A stretch of DNA of 64,000 nt from NCBI GenBank assembly GCA_900471815.1, contig UICE01000007.1:310001-374000 (forward strand), in the 5' to 3' direction. A program made the translations under genes and the position numbers. The first letter of the stretch is position 1. Each line of letters opens with the position of its first letter. The notes under the pieces are model-generated. The model saw only the letters and a program-made list of their open reading frames with translations. It had not been told where the DNA came from and searched no databases. Of the stretch, positions 28,908 to 37,756 are shown one piece after another. Source of the stretch: Hyphomicrobiales bacterium. Its GTDB lineage: Bacteria > Pseudomonadota > Alphaproteobacteria > Rhizobiales > Rhizobiaceae.

Positions 28908-29822
28908 TCAGCCCTTTCCGCCAGCGGTCGAGCCGCGATAGAACAAGTTACGAATAGAGAGCAGTGACACCACAATCAGTAACTGGACGGCTGCCATGAT
29001 CATGGCGATGGCCGATGCCATTGAATAGTCATACTGCTCGAAAGCTGCCTGATAGGCCGCAATGGAAATGACGCGGGTGGGTCCTGCCGGCGCGCCAAGC
29101 AGAACGGCTGAAGGAAAGACTGCGAAGGCCTGCACAAAGGACAGACAGAACGCAATGGTGAGGCCGGGCACAAGCAAAGGCCACATCACATAACGAAAAC
29201 GCTGCCAACTTTTTGCGCCATGCGTGGCGGCAGCCTGCTCCAATGCCGGGTCGATGCCTGAAACATAGGACAGGGTCAGCAGGAAGGTGAATGGAAAGCC
29301 GGTAATGATCAGCGATGCGAAAACGCCCCAATAATTATTGGTGAGCTTTACCGGACTGTCGATCACGCCGATCATCATCAATGTACGGCTGAACCAGCCT
29401 TGCGGACCAAGGTAGTTCAACAATCCTTCTGCTACCAGCACCGTGCCAAGCGTAACTGGCAAAACCAGTATCGTCGTCAACAAACGCTGGTGGGTCATCA
29501 GACGAACACGGAAGGCTACCGGCAGGGCTATGGCAATGCTTATCAGGGTAACCGGCACCGCAAGCCAAAGCGTCGTCAGGATCGTGTCATAGAGAAACGG
29601 GTCGGAGAAGAACTTCTGATAATTGGCAAACATGCCTCCCTCTTTGGGTTCAAAGGAGAGGATAAGACCGTAAATGAACGGGTAGATAAAAACCGCCAGC
29701 AGGAAAATAACCGCAGGCAAGACAAGCAATGTCACACCGTCAATCCCGCGCAGGGCGAGCCGCTGGCGCAAAGATAAATGGTTGACCGAAGGCGTTGAGG
29801 TCACACTGATCATGGCTGTCAC
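28908..29822 (-). CDS. ABC transporter permease (PotB-like)
   Basis: This 304-residue permease has six or seven membrane helices and the EAA-type loop EQAAATHGAKSWQRFRYVMWP near residue 195. It is the partner of the permease at 28060. Its ATG overlaps the stop codon of the ATPase gene by four bases, so ATPase and permease synthesis are coupled. No ABC genes for other substrates are mixed in. Confidence 0.88.
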   Translation of the reverse strand: MTAMISVTSTPSVNHLSLRQRLALRGIDGVTLLVLPAVIFLLAVFIYPFIYGLILSFEPKEGGMFANYQKFFSDPFLYDTILTTLWLAVPVTLISIAIALPVAFRVRLMTHQRLLTTILVLPVTLGTVLVAEGLLNYLGPQGWFSRTLMMIGVIDSPVKLTNNYWGVFASLIITGFPFTFLLTLSYVSGIDPALEQAAATHGAKSWQRFRYVMWPLLVPGLTIAFCLSFVQAFAVFPSAVLLGAPAGPTRVISIAAYQAAFEQYDYSMASAIAMIMAAVQLLIVVSLLSIRNLFYRGSTAGGKG

Positions 29823-30886
29823 GCCGCAAAAGCCAGCGCACGCGCCGGATCGACTGAAAGCCAGATAGCGCTGCCCAGTGCAGCCGTCTGAGGTGCATGA
29901 AATACAAGCTCAAGCCCTTCAGCAGTGCGAGCGGTCCCAACGAATTCACGACCGCGATATTCGATGGTTTCGACGACAGCTTCGACAGTCGTTCCGGATT
30001 TCGTCCCCGCGACAACATCATCGGCACGAGCTGCCACAACTGCAGTGTCACCAACCTTCAACGTGTCTCGGGCAATTCCGGATAGCGTTGAAGCGCCAAC
30101 GGCAATGCTGGTCTTATCTCCGTCAACCGCAATGACTTTCCCGGTCAGGCGATTGCGATATCCCATGAATTCAGCCACATCCAAATGGTCGGGACGCTCA
30201 TAGAGATCGCTCGGCACGCCAACCTGACGGATTTCGCCATCTCGCAGCACGACAACCCGATCAGCAAGCGACAAAGCTTCATCCTGATCATGCGTTACAT
30301 AGATGGTTGTCGCACCAAGCTGGTTGTGAATACGGCGGATTTCGGCGCGCATTTCAAGGCGCAGCTTCGCATCGAGATTTGAAAGCGGCTCGTCCATCAG
30401 CACCAAAGGCGGTTCGATGACAATGGCACGGGCAATGGCGACACGCTGCTGTTGACCGCCGGAAAGCTGGCCTGGCAATTTATGTCCCTGTCCTTGCAAC
30501 CGCACCAGGTTCAAGGCTTCTTCGATGCGCTTTTCAGCCTCAGCCTTGGGCACGCGGCGCATCTTTAATCCAAAGCCGATATTCTGTCTGACGGTCATAT
30601 GCGGAAAAAGCGCATAGTTCTGAAACACCATACCAAAGCCGCGATCTTCGGGCTTCAACGTGTCAATGCGCTTGTCGTCAATGAAGATACCTCCACCCGT
30701 AGTGGACAGAAGACCGGCGATGCAGTTCAGCGCCGTGGATTTGCCACAGCCGGAAGGGCCGAGCAAAGCGATGAATTCTCCTTTTCGGATCGAAAGAGAA
30801 ACATCTTTAAGCGCATTGTGCGAACCGAAGGCACGGCTCATCCGATCGAGACGGATTTCCTTGAACGGGGATGACGCAAGCAGCAT
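29819..30886 (-). CDS. ABC transporter ATP-binding protein (PotA/UgpC type)
   Basis: This 355-residue ATPase powers the importer. It shows Walker [10 protein letters not shown] near residue 43, the Q-loop, the signature LSGGQQQRVAIARAI, Walker [13 protein letters not shown], the switch histidine in YVTHDQDEA, and a C-terminal TOBE regulatory domain (about 250-350). It is the second gene of the operon, after the binding protein and a hairpin at 30906-30930. Import driven by this protein probably also serves the orphan binding protein at 24744. Confidence 0.92.
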   Translation of the reverse strand: MLLASSPFKEIRLDRMSRAFGSHNALKDVSLSIRKGEFIALLGPSGCGKSTALNCIAGLLSTTGGGIFIDDKRIDTLKPEDRGFGMVFQNYALFPHMTVRQNIGFGLKMRRVPKAEAEKRIEEALNLVRLQGQGHKLPGQLSGGQQQRVAIARAIVIEPPLVLMDEPLSNLDAKLRLEMRAEIRRIHNQLGATTIYVTHDQDEALSLADRVVVLRDGEIRQVGVPSDLYERPDHLDVAEFMGYRNRLTGKVIAVDGDKTSIAVGASTLSGIARDTLKVGDTAVVAARADDVVAGTKSGTTVEAVVETIEYRGREFVGTARTAEGLELVFHAPQTAALGSAIWLSVDPARALAFAA

Positions 30887-30905
30887 CGATTACCTCATAA
30901 TTATA

Positions 30906-30930
30906 AGCCATCCGGTCTCACCGGATGGCT
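30906..30930 (-). promoter_or_regulatory. intercistronic hairpin between binding-protein and ATPase genes
   Basis: AGCCATCCGG (30906-30915) pairs perfectly with CCGGATGGCT (30921-30930) across a five-base loop, with no T tract. Such hairpins after the binding-protein gene usually stabilise the upstream mRNA and reduce expression of the membrane components. Confidence 0.55.
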
Positions 30931-30947
30931 CCATGTTCGTCTAGGGA

Positions 30948-32129
30948 TCAGGACTTTTTGGCTGCGACTTCTTCATCCCAGCGGCGGAAAGCCACGACCA
31001 TGGATGATGGCTCGAGGGGAATTTCGACCGGGTTATTGGCGATCCAGTCAGCATATTCGGCACGACCGAATTCAGCGATGGCATCCTGACTTTCCTGGGG
31101 GGCCATCGTAATGGGAACATCCTTCACCGCAGGACCCGGATAGAAGTAACCTTGATCATAAGTATATGCCTGCTGCTCTGGTGTAAGCAGGAAGCTCATC
31201 AGATCAAGCAGAACAGCAAGCTTCTCATCGGCGATACCTTTTGGCACGCACATGTAATGCGCGTCAGCGACCCAATGGAAACCTTTCAACGGTGCAACAG
31301 CGGCTTCCTTCGGGACAACGCCCAGCACACGTGGATTGATATCCCAGCCGGTGGTGGAAACGGTCATGTCGCGCGTTCCTTCGCCGAGTTCCTTCATCAA
31401 GGCGCCCGTGCCGGTTGGGTAGTATTCAATATATTTGTGCAATTCCTTAAGATAGGCCCAGGTCTTGTCCCAGCCTTTGACCGGATCTCGCGGGTCGATA
31501 TCGCCCAGCAAATAGGGCAGGCCCATCAAAAATGTACGGCCCGGGCCGGAGTTTGCGGGGCGCGCATAGAGGAACTTGTTTGGATTTTCCTTTGCCCACG
31601 CAAGCAGTTCCTCGGCGGTCGTTGGAACTTTTTTCACACGCTCTGGCATATATTCGAGGAGCGGCCCAGAGGGGTAATAGGTTACGATTACGCCGTGATC
31701 CTTGCCCAAGGCGAGCATGCGGTGCGCAGGCTCGAGATAGATTTTAGCAAGATCGGGCAAGGAAGCCGAATGATCAGGCAAAAGCTTGACCCACAAATCC
31801 TGGTCAAGACCCGCCGAAAGCGCATCTGTGCCCGTCAATACAAGATCGATATCGAGCCTGTTTGCGGCCTGCTGCGCCTTGATTTTTCCGGGAAGTTCCG
31901 GTGCCGGCGCTTTCGTGAAGGTGATCTTAGAAACGAGTTCCGGTTTTGCCTTGGCGTAGTTTTCGATTGCCGTTTGCGTCAGTGCAAGGTTGCCCGCCAC
32001 GTCAGCAATATTCAATGTGATAGGTGAACTCGGCAAAGCCAGTTTGGATTGAGCAAAAAGACGTGTTGCCGGCAAGGTGGCAACCGCCGCCAATCCGGCA
32101 ATAGCGTGCCTGCGTGTAATGCGGATCAT
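30948..32129 (-). CDS. ABC transporter solute-binding protein (paralogue 2 of hexuronate island)
   Basis: This 393-residue periplasmic binding protein has a twin-arginine-like leader (TRRHAIAGLAAVATLP, cleavage near LFAQ). It is the first gene of the importer operon. Its sequence closely parallels the protein at 24744-25937, so one arose by duplication. The start at 32129 has a GGGAGG ribosome site; the longer frame to 32171 adds a charged tail without a site. Predicted operator site C lies 71 bases upstream. Confidence 0.9.
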   Translation of the reverse strand: MIRITRRHAIAGLAAVATLPATRLFAQSKLALPSSPITLNIADVAGNLALTQTAIENYAKAKPELVSKITFTKAPAPELPGKIKAQQAANRLDIDLVLTGTDALSAGLDQDLWVKLLPDHSASLPDLAKIYLEPAHRMLALGKDHGVIVTYYPSGPLLEYMPERVKKVPTTAEELLAWAKENPNKFLYARPANSGPGRTFLMGLPYLLGDIDPRDPVKGWDKTWAYLKELHKYIEYYPTGTGALMKELGEGTRDMTVSTTGWDINPRVLGVVPKEAAVAPLKGFHWVADAHYMCVPKGIADEKLAVLLDLMSFLLTPEQQAYTYDQGYFYPGPAVKDVPITMAPQESQDAIAEFGRAEYADWIANNPVEIPLEPSSMVVAFRRWDEEVAAKKS

Positions 32130-32200
32130 GACTTCCTCCCTGTTTAATTCCCTCGCCCTATTTTCGGGCACGACCAGCTTCCCGACTGGTCAATATTGTC

Positions 32201-32210
32201 TAATATATTA
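32201..32210. promoter_or_regulatory. hexuronate operator site C (TAATATATTA)
   Basis: This exact copy of the palindrome lies between uxuB and the binding-protein gene at the promoter of the importer operon. Its flanks (GTC before and AT after) resemble those of site A. Confidence 0.65.
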
Positions 32211-32243
32211 ATCTATCAGATGGAGATAGCAAGGGCCTTCATC

Positions 32244-33722
32244 TTAGACTATCTGTGTAACGGTTTTTGCTGCTCCAAGTCGCATCAACTTCGCAAGTTG
32301 GGTCTTTACCAATTGAACGAATGCTTCATTTTCTGGCAAATCCCGTCCAAATATTTGGTCCATTCCGATAAATGCGGTCACCAACTCCTCGGCATTGTTC
32401 TTGTTCGCTGCGCGCTTCTTGAGTTCAGCTGCAAGCGGATCGCGAACGTCGATAGCGTCTCCTTTTTCGTCTGCGCCAGTCACGTATCGCATCCAGGCGG
32501 CTACTCCGAGCGCCAGACGATCAAACGGCAAGCCGTTGTCGATACATTTGCGGATAGTATTCAAAAGGCGTTGGGGCAGTTTCTGTGAGCCGTCCATGGC
32601 AATCTGCCACGTACGATGCCTAAGAGCAGGATTACAGAAGCGTTCACGCAATTGCGCCTTGTAAGCCTCCAGATCGAAACCCGGAAGCGGTGGAAGCGTA
32701 GGGGAAATTTCCTCATCCATCATCGCTTTGATGAGTTCGCTGAAACCTGGAGCTTTCATAACGTCCGAGACCGTTTCATGGCCCGCCAGATAGCCAAGAT
32801 ATGCCAATGTGGAGTGGCTGCCATTCAGGAGCCGAAGCTTCATCAGTTCAAAAGCATCAACATCTTCCACGAAGGTTGCGCCGAAATTTTCCCAAGCTGG
32901 TCGGCCAGCCGGAAAATGATCTTCTATAACCCACTGCGTGAAGGGTTCGGTCATAATCGGCCAGGCATCAACTAGCCCTGTTGCGCTCAAAGTCGTTGCG
33001 CGGTCAGCTTCAGTGGTCGCTGGAACAATTCGATCAACCATCGTTGATGGAAAGGCGATTTTCTCCTTGATGTAATTTGCAAGTTCGGAATCGCGCAGTT
33101 CAGCAAAGCGTGTCACGACACGTCGCAACGTCTCGCCATTTGCGGGAAGATTGTCACACGATAGAAGCGTAAAAGGTTCGATCTTATTGGCGCGCCGACG
33201 AGAAATAGCTTCAACGATGAAGCCTATCGCCGATTTCGGAGCAGCGGGGTTCGCAAGATCGTGAACAATGTCGGGATGAGCTTCGTCGAGCGCTGCGGAA
33301 GCCGGTGAATAGCAATAGCCCTTTTCGGTCACGGTAAGCGAGACAATCCGAACCGCCGCATTCGTCATGGCGTCGAGAACGGCAGCCGGATTTTCCGGGG
33401 CGACTATAAGCCCGCCAATGCTTCCGATCACACGGAAGCTGTCTTCATCTCCACTGCGTGTTGCAACGGTATAAAGCCCGTCCTGTGGCTCCAAAGCATC
33501 ACGTGTATCACCACTGCGCAAAGACACGCCGAGGATACCCCAGCTATTATCGCCGCTGGCCAATACGCTATCCGTATAGACTGCCTGATGCGCGCGATGA
33601 AAAGCTCCAATGCCAAGATGAACTATGCCAATTTTTGTCTGGCTTCGATCATATCCAGGGCGCGTCACCTCCTTTGACAGATGCGAAAGCGTAGCGTTGG
33701 AAAGACGTGCTGGTTTAGTCAT
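32244..33722 (-). CDS. uxuB: D-fructuronate reductase (mannitol dehydrogenase family)
   Basis: This 492-residue member of the long-chain polyol dehydrogenase family has an N-terminal NAD domain (IVHLGIGAFHRAHQAVYTD) and the catalytic helix KLRLLNGSHSTLAYLGYLAG with the active-site lysine. By neighbours (uxaC directly upstream, uxuA nearby) it should reduce fructuronate to D-mannonate with NADH. Tagaturonate reductase (UxaB) belongs to the same family, and none is seen elsewhere in the window, so this enzyme might also serve the galacturonate branch. It lies 16 bases downstream of uxaC. Confidence 0.88.
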   Translation of the reverse strand: MTKPARLSNATLSHLSKEVTRPGYDRSQTKIGIVHLGIGAFHRAHQAVYTDSVLASGDNSWGILGVSLRSGDTRDALEPQDGLYTVATRSGDEDSFRVIGSIGGLIVAPENPAAVLDAMTNAAVRIVSLTVTEKGYCYSPASAALDEAHPDIVHDLANPAAPKSAIGFIVEAISRRRANKIEPFTLLSCDNLPANGETLRRVVTRFAELRDSELANYIKEKIAFPSTMVDRIVPATTEADRATTLSATGLVDAWPIMTEPFTQWVIEDHFPAGRPAWENFGATFVEDVDAFELMKLRLLNGSHSTLAYLGYLAGHETVSDVMKAPGFSELIKAMMDEEISPTLPPLPGFDLEAYKAQLRERFCNPALRHRTWQIAMDGSQKLPQRLLNTIRKCIDNGLPFDRLALGVAAWMRYVTGADEKGDAIDVRDPLAAELKKRAANKNNAEELVTAFIGMDQIFGRDLPENEAFVQLVKTQLAKLMRLGAAKTVTQIV

Positions 33723-33738
33723 TTTTGTATTCTTTCAG

Positions 33739-35136
33739 TCAAAGCTTGTAGGCTTGTTTTGCTAGGCGGTAGGCCAAGTCATGGGCGACTTCATGCGCCT
33801 CGTCTTCGTCCAGTCGATGATCGGCAACAAGCCGAGCAAGAAATGAACAATCGACACGACGCGCCATATCGTGCCGCGCCGGGATGGAGAGATAAGCTCG
33901 CGTGTCATCGTTAAAGCCGACCGTATTGTAGAAACCAGCGGTTTCAGTCGTCAATTCACGAAACCTGCGCATCCCTTCAGGACTATCATGAAACCACCAT
34001 GCAGGTCCGAGCCGCAGGGCAGGGTAATGACCTGCCAAAGGTGCAAGTTCCCGGCTGTAACTTGTCTCATCCAGCGTAAACAGAATGAGTGTCAGGCGGC
34101 TATCATTGCCGAATGCGTCTAATAGCGGCTTCAATTCCTCCACATAGCCTGTTGATCGCGGAATGTCGGCACCCTTATCCATGCCAAAGCGCTCGAACAC
34201 CGATGCATTATGGTTTCGGAAGGAACCCGGGTGTATCTGCATGACCAGCCCGTCTTCGGTGCTCATGCGCGCCATTTCGGTCAACATTTGAGCTCGGAAA
34301 AGATCCGCATCGGCTACTGAGGCGTTCTTCAGCACACGCTCAAACAATGCCGAAGCTTCCGAAGCCGAAAGATTGGCGGTACGCGCGTTCGGATGGCCAT
34401 GATCTGATGATGTAGCGCCACGCTTCTTGAAGTAGGCTCGCCTTATGCGATGAGCTTCAAGATAACCTTGGTAGTCAAGCTTCGTGCTAGCCAAAGCGGT
34501 GAAGTTCTCAACATTGCTCCGGAAATCCGGACGCGATGCGTCAATCACGGCATCGGGGCGATAGGCTGGCACCACGCGGCCATCCCAGCCGGATTTTAGT
34601 ATCGCATCATGTGCGGCCAGATCGTCTGTAGCGGCATCCGTGGTGGAGATGGCTTCAATCCCGAACTGTTTGTAGAGGGCCCGGGGACGCATGGATGGAT
34701 CAGCCAACCGACCGGCGATTTTGTCATAGAGCGCGTCTGCATTTTTCTCCGTAAGGCGCTCTTCAATCCCAAATACGGTTTCGAGTGCATGCTCGAACCA
34801 GAGTCGTGATGGAGTGCCTCGAAACAGATAAAAATGTTTCGCAAACAAGCGCCATATCTTGCGCCCGTCGGTCTCGACCGGCCCGCCATCCTGTCTTGGC
34901 ACACCAAGATCCTCAAGCTGGATACCTTGCGAGTAAAGCATGCGGAAAATATAATGGTCGGGCTTTACAAAAAGGCTGGCAGGATCGGGAAAAGCCTCAT
35001 CCTTGGCATACCATGATGGATCCGTATGGCCGTGTGGTGAGATGATAGGTAGACGCTCCACTGCGTCGAACAAGCGTCTCGCAATCAAACGCGCGTCAGA
35101 TTCAATTGGGAATAGTCTGTCTGGGTGGAGTGCCAT
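33739..35136 (-). CDS. uxaC: glucuronate (uronate) isomerase
   Basis: This 465-residue amidohydrolase-fold enzyme converts D-glucuronate to D-fructuronate and D-galacturonate to D-tagaturonate. The metal-binding start PHGHTDPSWYAKDE has His35 and His37; further motifs include YFKKRGATSSDHGHP and MQIHPGSFRNHN. The length equals the family standard. It is the first gene of the uxaC-uxuB operon, transcribed away from the GntR regulator, with operator site D 60 bases upstream of its start. Confidence 0.96.
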   Translation of the reverse strand: MALHPDRLFPIESDARLIARRLFDAVERLPIISPHGHTDPSWYAKDEAFPDPASLFVKPDHYIFRMLYSQGIQLEDLGVPRQDGGPVETDGRKIWRLFAKHFYLFRGTPSRLWFEHALETVFGIEERLTEKNADALYDKIAGRLADPSMRPRALYKQFGIEAISTTDAATDDLAAHDAILKSGWDGRVVPAYRPDAVIDASRPDFRSNVENFTALASTKLDYQGYLEAHRIRRAYFKKRGATSSDHGHPNARTANLSASEASALFERVLKNASVADADLFRAQMLTEMARMSTEDGLVMQIHPGSFRNHNASVFERFGMDKGADIPRSTGYVEELKPLLDAFGNDSRLTLILFTLDETSYSRELAPLAGHYPALRLGPAWWFHDSPEGMRRFRELTTETAGFYNTVGFNDDTRAYLSIPARHDMARRVDCSFLARLVADHRLDEDEAHEVAHDLAYRLAKQAYKL

Positions 35137-35195
35137 GGGTGTTCCTCGCCGCCGTTCAATTGATGTGAACGATGATCTTGGCGAAGAGTAAATAA

Positions 35196-35205
35196 TAATA
35201 TATTA
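35196..35205. promoter_or_regulatory. hexuronate operator site D (TAATATATTA) in divergent promoter
   Basis: This exact palindrome sits between divergent uxaC and the GntR regulator gene. On the minus strand TTGACA follows directly upstream of it (35208-35213), so it probably overlaps the uxaC promoter. It would let the regulator control both itself and the catabolic genes. Confidence 0.68.
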
Positions 35206-35331
35206 GTATGTCAACAGCGTGCGATCGCGTTTATATCGCCGGATAACGATGCCATTGGACTATGAATTTATACGGAATTCCATCATTCAATGAGACTGAC
35301 GGTCTGTGATAGGTGGAAATGGAGTGCTGAA

Positions 35332-36102
35332 ATGACAGCAGAGAATGTCGGGGGGAAGACTGCGGAGCTAGCATCGCCAGCGCCGGAATCCAAGCCTGAT
35401 CGCGCCGTTCAAGCTGCGCGATCCAGTTCGAGAGGCGCTCCTGCAGGGCGTATGACCACCGCGATGGCTATTTATCGCGAACTTCATGCAGCCATTGTCG
35501 CCATGGAAATGACGCCTGGCACCGCACTTAACGAGAAAGTTTTGACGGAGCGTTTCGGTGTGAGCCGCACGCCTGTCCGCGAAGCATTGATCCGCCTCGT
35601 TGAAGACGGACTTGTCGACGTGTTTCCGCAATCGGGAACTTTCGTTGCCCGTATTCCTGTAGCATTGATACCGCAAGCGGTGATCATCCGGCAGGCGCTT
35701 GAAGGCGCTACGGTCGAACGCGCGGCGGCGGTTGCGACGGCGAAGGATGTTGAATGGCTGGACGAGATACTCGCCCGCCAGCATTTCTTTGCCGATAGAC
35801 AGAATATGAGCGCATTCCACGAAGCTGATGAGGCCTTTCATGAGGCCATCGCGGGAATATCCGGACATCCTGGCATCTGGCACTATTTAAAACCCGTGAA
35901 AGTGCAGATTGACCGGGCACGGCGTATGACGCTGCCGGGTCTGGGCCGCATGAACCATGTTCTTTCCGAACACAAGATCATTCGCGACGCGATTGAAAGC
36001 CATGACGTTCCCGCCGCTTGCGCGGCAATGAAGCAGCATTTGAATGCCGTCATTCCCGACATTGAAACATTGAGAAAAACCCACCCTGGATCATTTGTCT
36101 GA
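35332..36102 (+). CDS. uxuR: GntR-family (FCD domain) regulator of hexuronate genes
   Basis: This 256-residue regulator has a winged helix-turn-helix at about 42-105 (TERFGVSRTPVREALIRL) and an all-helical FCD ligand domain at about 115-240. The FCD metal/ligand residues are visible in FHEADEAFHEA, SEHKIIRDAI and MKQHL. The protein belongs with UxuR/ExuR-type FadR regulators that release DNA on binding uronates. It begins at 35332 after GGAG with seven-base spacing. uxuA follows 36 bases later on the same strand. The four TAATATATTA-type sites are its probable operators. The symbol is given by role and position, not by proof. Confidence 0.82.
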   Translation: MTAENVGGKTAELASPAPESKPDRAVQAARSSSRGAPAGRMTTAMAIYRELHAAIVAMEMTPGTALNEKVLTERFGVSRTPVREALIRLVEDGLVDVFPQSGTFVARIPVALIPQAVIIRQALEGATVERAAAVATAKDVEWLDEILARQHFFADRQNMSAFHEADEAFHEAIAGISGHPGIWHYLKPVKVQIDRARRMTLPGLGRMNHVLSEHKIIRDAIESHDVPAACAAMKQHLNAVIPDIETLRKTHPGSFV

Positions 36103-36138
36103 TCCGCGGTTGGAATACGAAAATTTGACGGAGGAATA

Positions 36139-37329
36139 ATGCGTCAGGCATGGAGATGGTTTGGACCCAAGGCTGGGGTTTCGCTGGATAATGTGCGTCA
36201 GGCAGGCGCGACCGATATTGTATCTGCCCTGCATGAAGTGCCAATCGGCGAGGCTTGGACGACAGATCAGGTTCGCGCTCGTAAATCATTAATTGAATCG
36301 ACTCCATCGGATCGTACACCGCTCACATGGTCCGTGGTGGAAAGCATTCCCATTCCTGATGCCGTAAAGCGTCTTGGTGGCGCGGCAAAGCACGAAATTG
36401 CCGCGTGGATCGCCAGCATGGAGGCGCTTAACGCCAATGACATCAAGGTCATTTGCTACAACTTCATGCCCGTCGTCGATTGGTGCCGTACAGATCTTGA
36501 TTATGTAACGCCCACGGGCTCGACGGCCATGCGTTTCGACCATAATAGCTTCGCCGTATTCGATCTGCATATCCTGCAGCGTAACGGCGCTGAAAAAGAC
36601 TATTCTGCTGCCGATCGTGAAATCGCCAGCGATCTTTACGAAGCCATGGGCGCACAGGAGATTTCTGACCTCACCCGCAATATTGCGAGTGCGCTTCCAG
36701 GGTCGACTACTGAACCGCTTACTATTCCTGCCTTCCGCGACAAGCTTGAAGCCTATTCCGGCATTGATGCACCGCGTTTGCGCAAGCATCTGATCGAATT
36801 TCTTGAAGCCGTGGCGCCTGTGGCCGACGATCTTGGCGTGAAGCTTACCTTGCATCCGGATGATCCGCCCCGTTCGCTCTTTGGCTTGCCGCGTATTGCT
36901 TCGACGGAAGCCGATTATGCCGCCTTGTTCGACGCTGTGCCATCTGCTGCAAATGGCATGTGTTTCTGTACAGGGAGCCTTGGCGTACGCGCCGATAATG
37001 ATTTGCCAAAGATTGCGCGGCGCTTTGCCTCGCGCATTCATTTCTCTCATTTGCGCGCAACAACGCGCGAGGGCGATGGACGCAGTTTCCATGAAGCAGC
37101 GCATTTGGAAGGCGATGTTGATATGGTTGCGGTGTTGCGCGAATTGCTCGCCGAAGATAGGAAGCGTGCCAAGTCAGACAGCATTATTTTCCGCTCGGAC
37201 CATGGTCATCGCATGCTTGATGATCTGAACAAGGAAGTTACCCCCGGCTACCCTGCAATCGGTCGTCTGCGGGGGCTTGCCGAGCTGCGCGGTATTATTC
37301 ACGCTCTGGACGCGAGCGCACTCGCTTAA
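36139..37329 (+). CDS. uxuA: D-mannonate dehydratase
   Basis: This 396-residue TIM-barrel enzyme dehydrates D-mannonate to 2-keto-3-deoxygluconate. The N-terminus MRQAWRWFGPKAGVSLDNVR, the KLTLHPDDPPRSLFGLPRI stretch, the MCFCTGSLG segment and FRSDHGHRMLDD are family hallmarks with metal-binding His, Cys and Asp residues. Length agrees with the E. coli enzyme (394). It forms an operon with the GntR regulator gene and ends at a clear terminator. The next pathway steps (KDG kinase and aldolase) are not in this window. Confidence 0.97.
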   Translation: MRQAWRWFGPKAGVSLDNVRQAGATDIVSALHEVPIGEAWTTDQVRARKSLIESTPSDRTPLTWSVVESIPIPDAVKRLGGAAKHEIAAWIASMEALNANDIKVICYNFMPVVDWCRTDLDYVTPTGSTAMRFDHNSFAVFDLHILQRNGAEKDYSAADREIASDLYEAMGAQEISDLTRNIASALPGSTTEPLTIPAFRDKLEAYSGIDAPRLRKHLIEFLEAVAPVADDLGVKLTLHPDDPPRSLFGLPRIASTEADYAALFDAVPSAANGMCFCTGSLGVRADNDLPKIARRFASRIHFSHLRATTREGDGRSFHEAAHLEGDVDMVAVLRELLAEDRKRAKSDSIIFRSDHGHRMLDDLNKEVTPGYPAIGRLRGLAELRGIIHALDASALA

Positions 37330-37357
37330 ACCTGATCACATTTTGGATTTTCTTCAG

Positions 37358-37384
37358 CCCCGGTTCAAATCGAGCCGGGGTTTT
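37358..37384 (+). terminator. rho-independent terminator after uxuA
   Basis: CCCCGG (37358-37363) pairs with CCGGGG (37375-37380), followed by TTTTCT, 29 bases after the uxuA stop. Confidence 0.85.
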
Positions 37385-37756
37385 CTACATCTAAAGACTT
37401 AATGGTTTTTAATCCTTTTAGCGCCAACCCACGTCTTAATGGCGTCCTGTTTAATAATTCGATCATAAATCATCACATTATCGCCATAGTTCGAAAGCCC
37501 CAGAGGCATATCTAAACGCCAGATAAGCAACCGTGATCACGTTTTGAGTCACAATAAGACAAGTTTTTTTAGTAACTTGGCATTTCTATTCAGATAGACT
37601 CAACTGTTCTTATCAGTCGCGACACCTCGGTGCCACATTTCTACAAAATAGAAGAGGCGCATCATCCGCGCTGCGATCTACTTGCCCAAGATCATTTCCG
37701 AGCGTGTTTCTTCATCAGGCGTTTCTGCCGTGGGCCATTTAAAGTGCGATTTATTT
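37385..37756. other. 372-base AT-rich gap with no recognised gene
   Basis: Only short frames without ribosome sites are present. The region is richer in A+T than the surrounding genes and must contain the promoter of the RlpA-like gene. No RNA gene or repeat was recognised. Confidence 0.5.
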
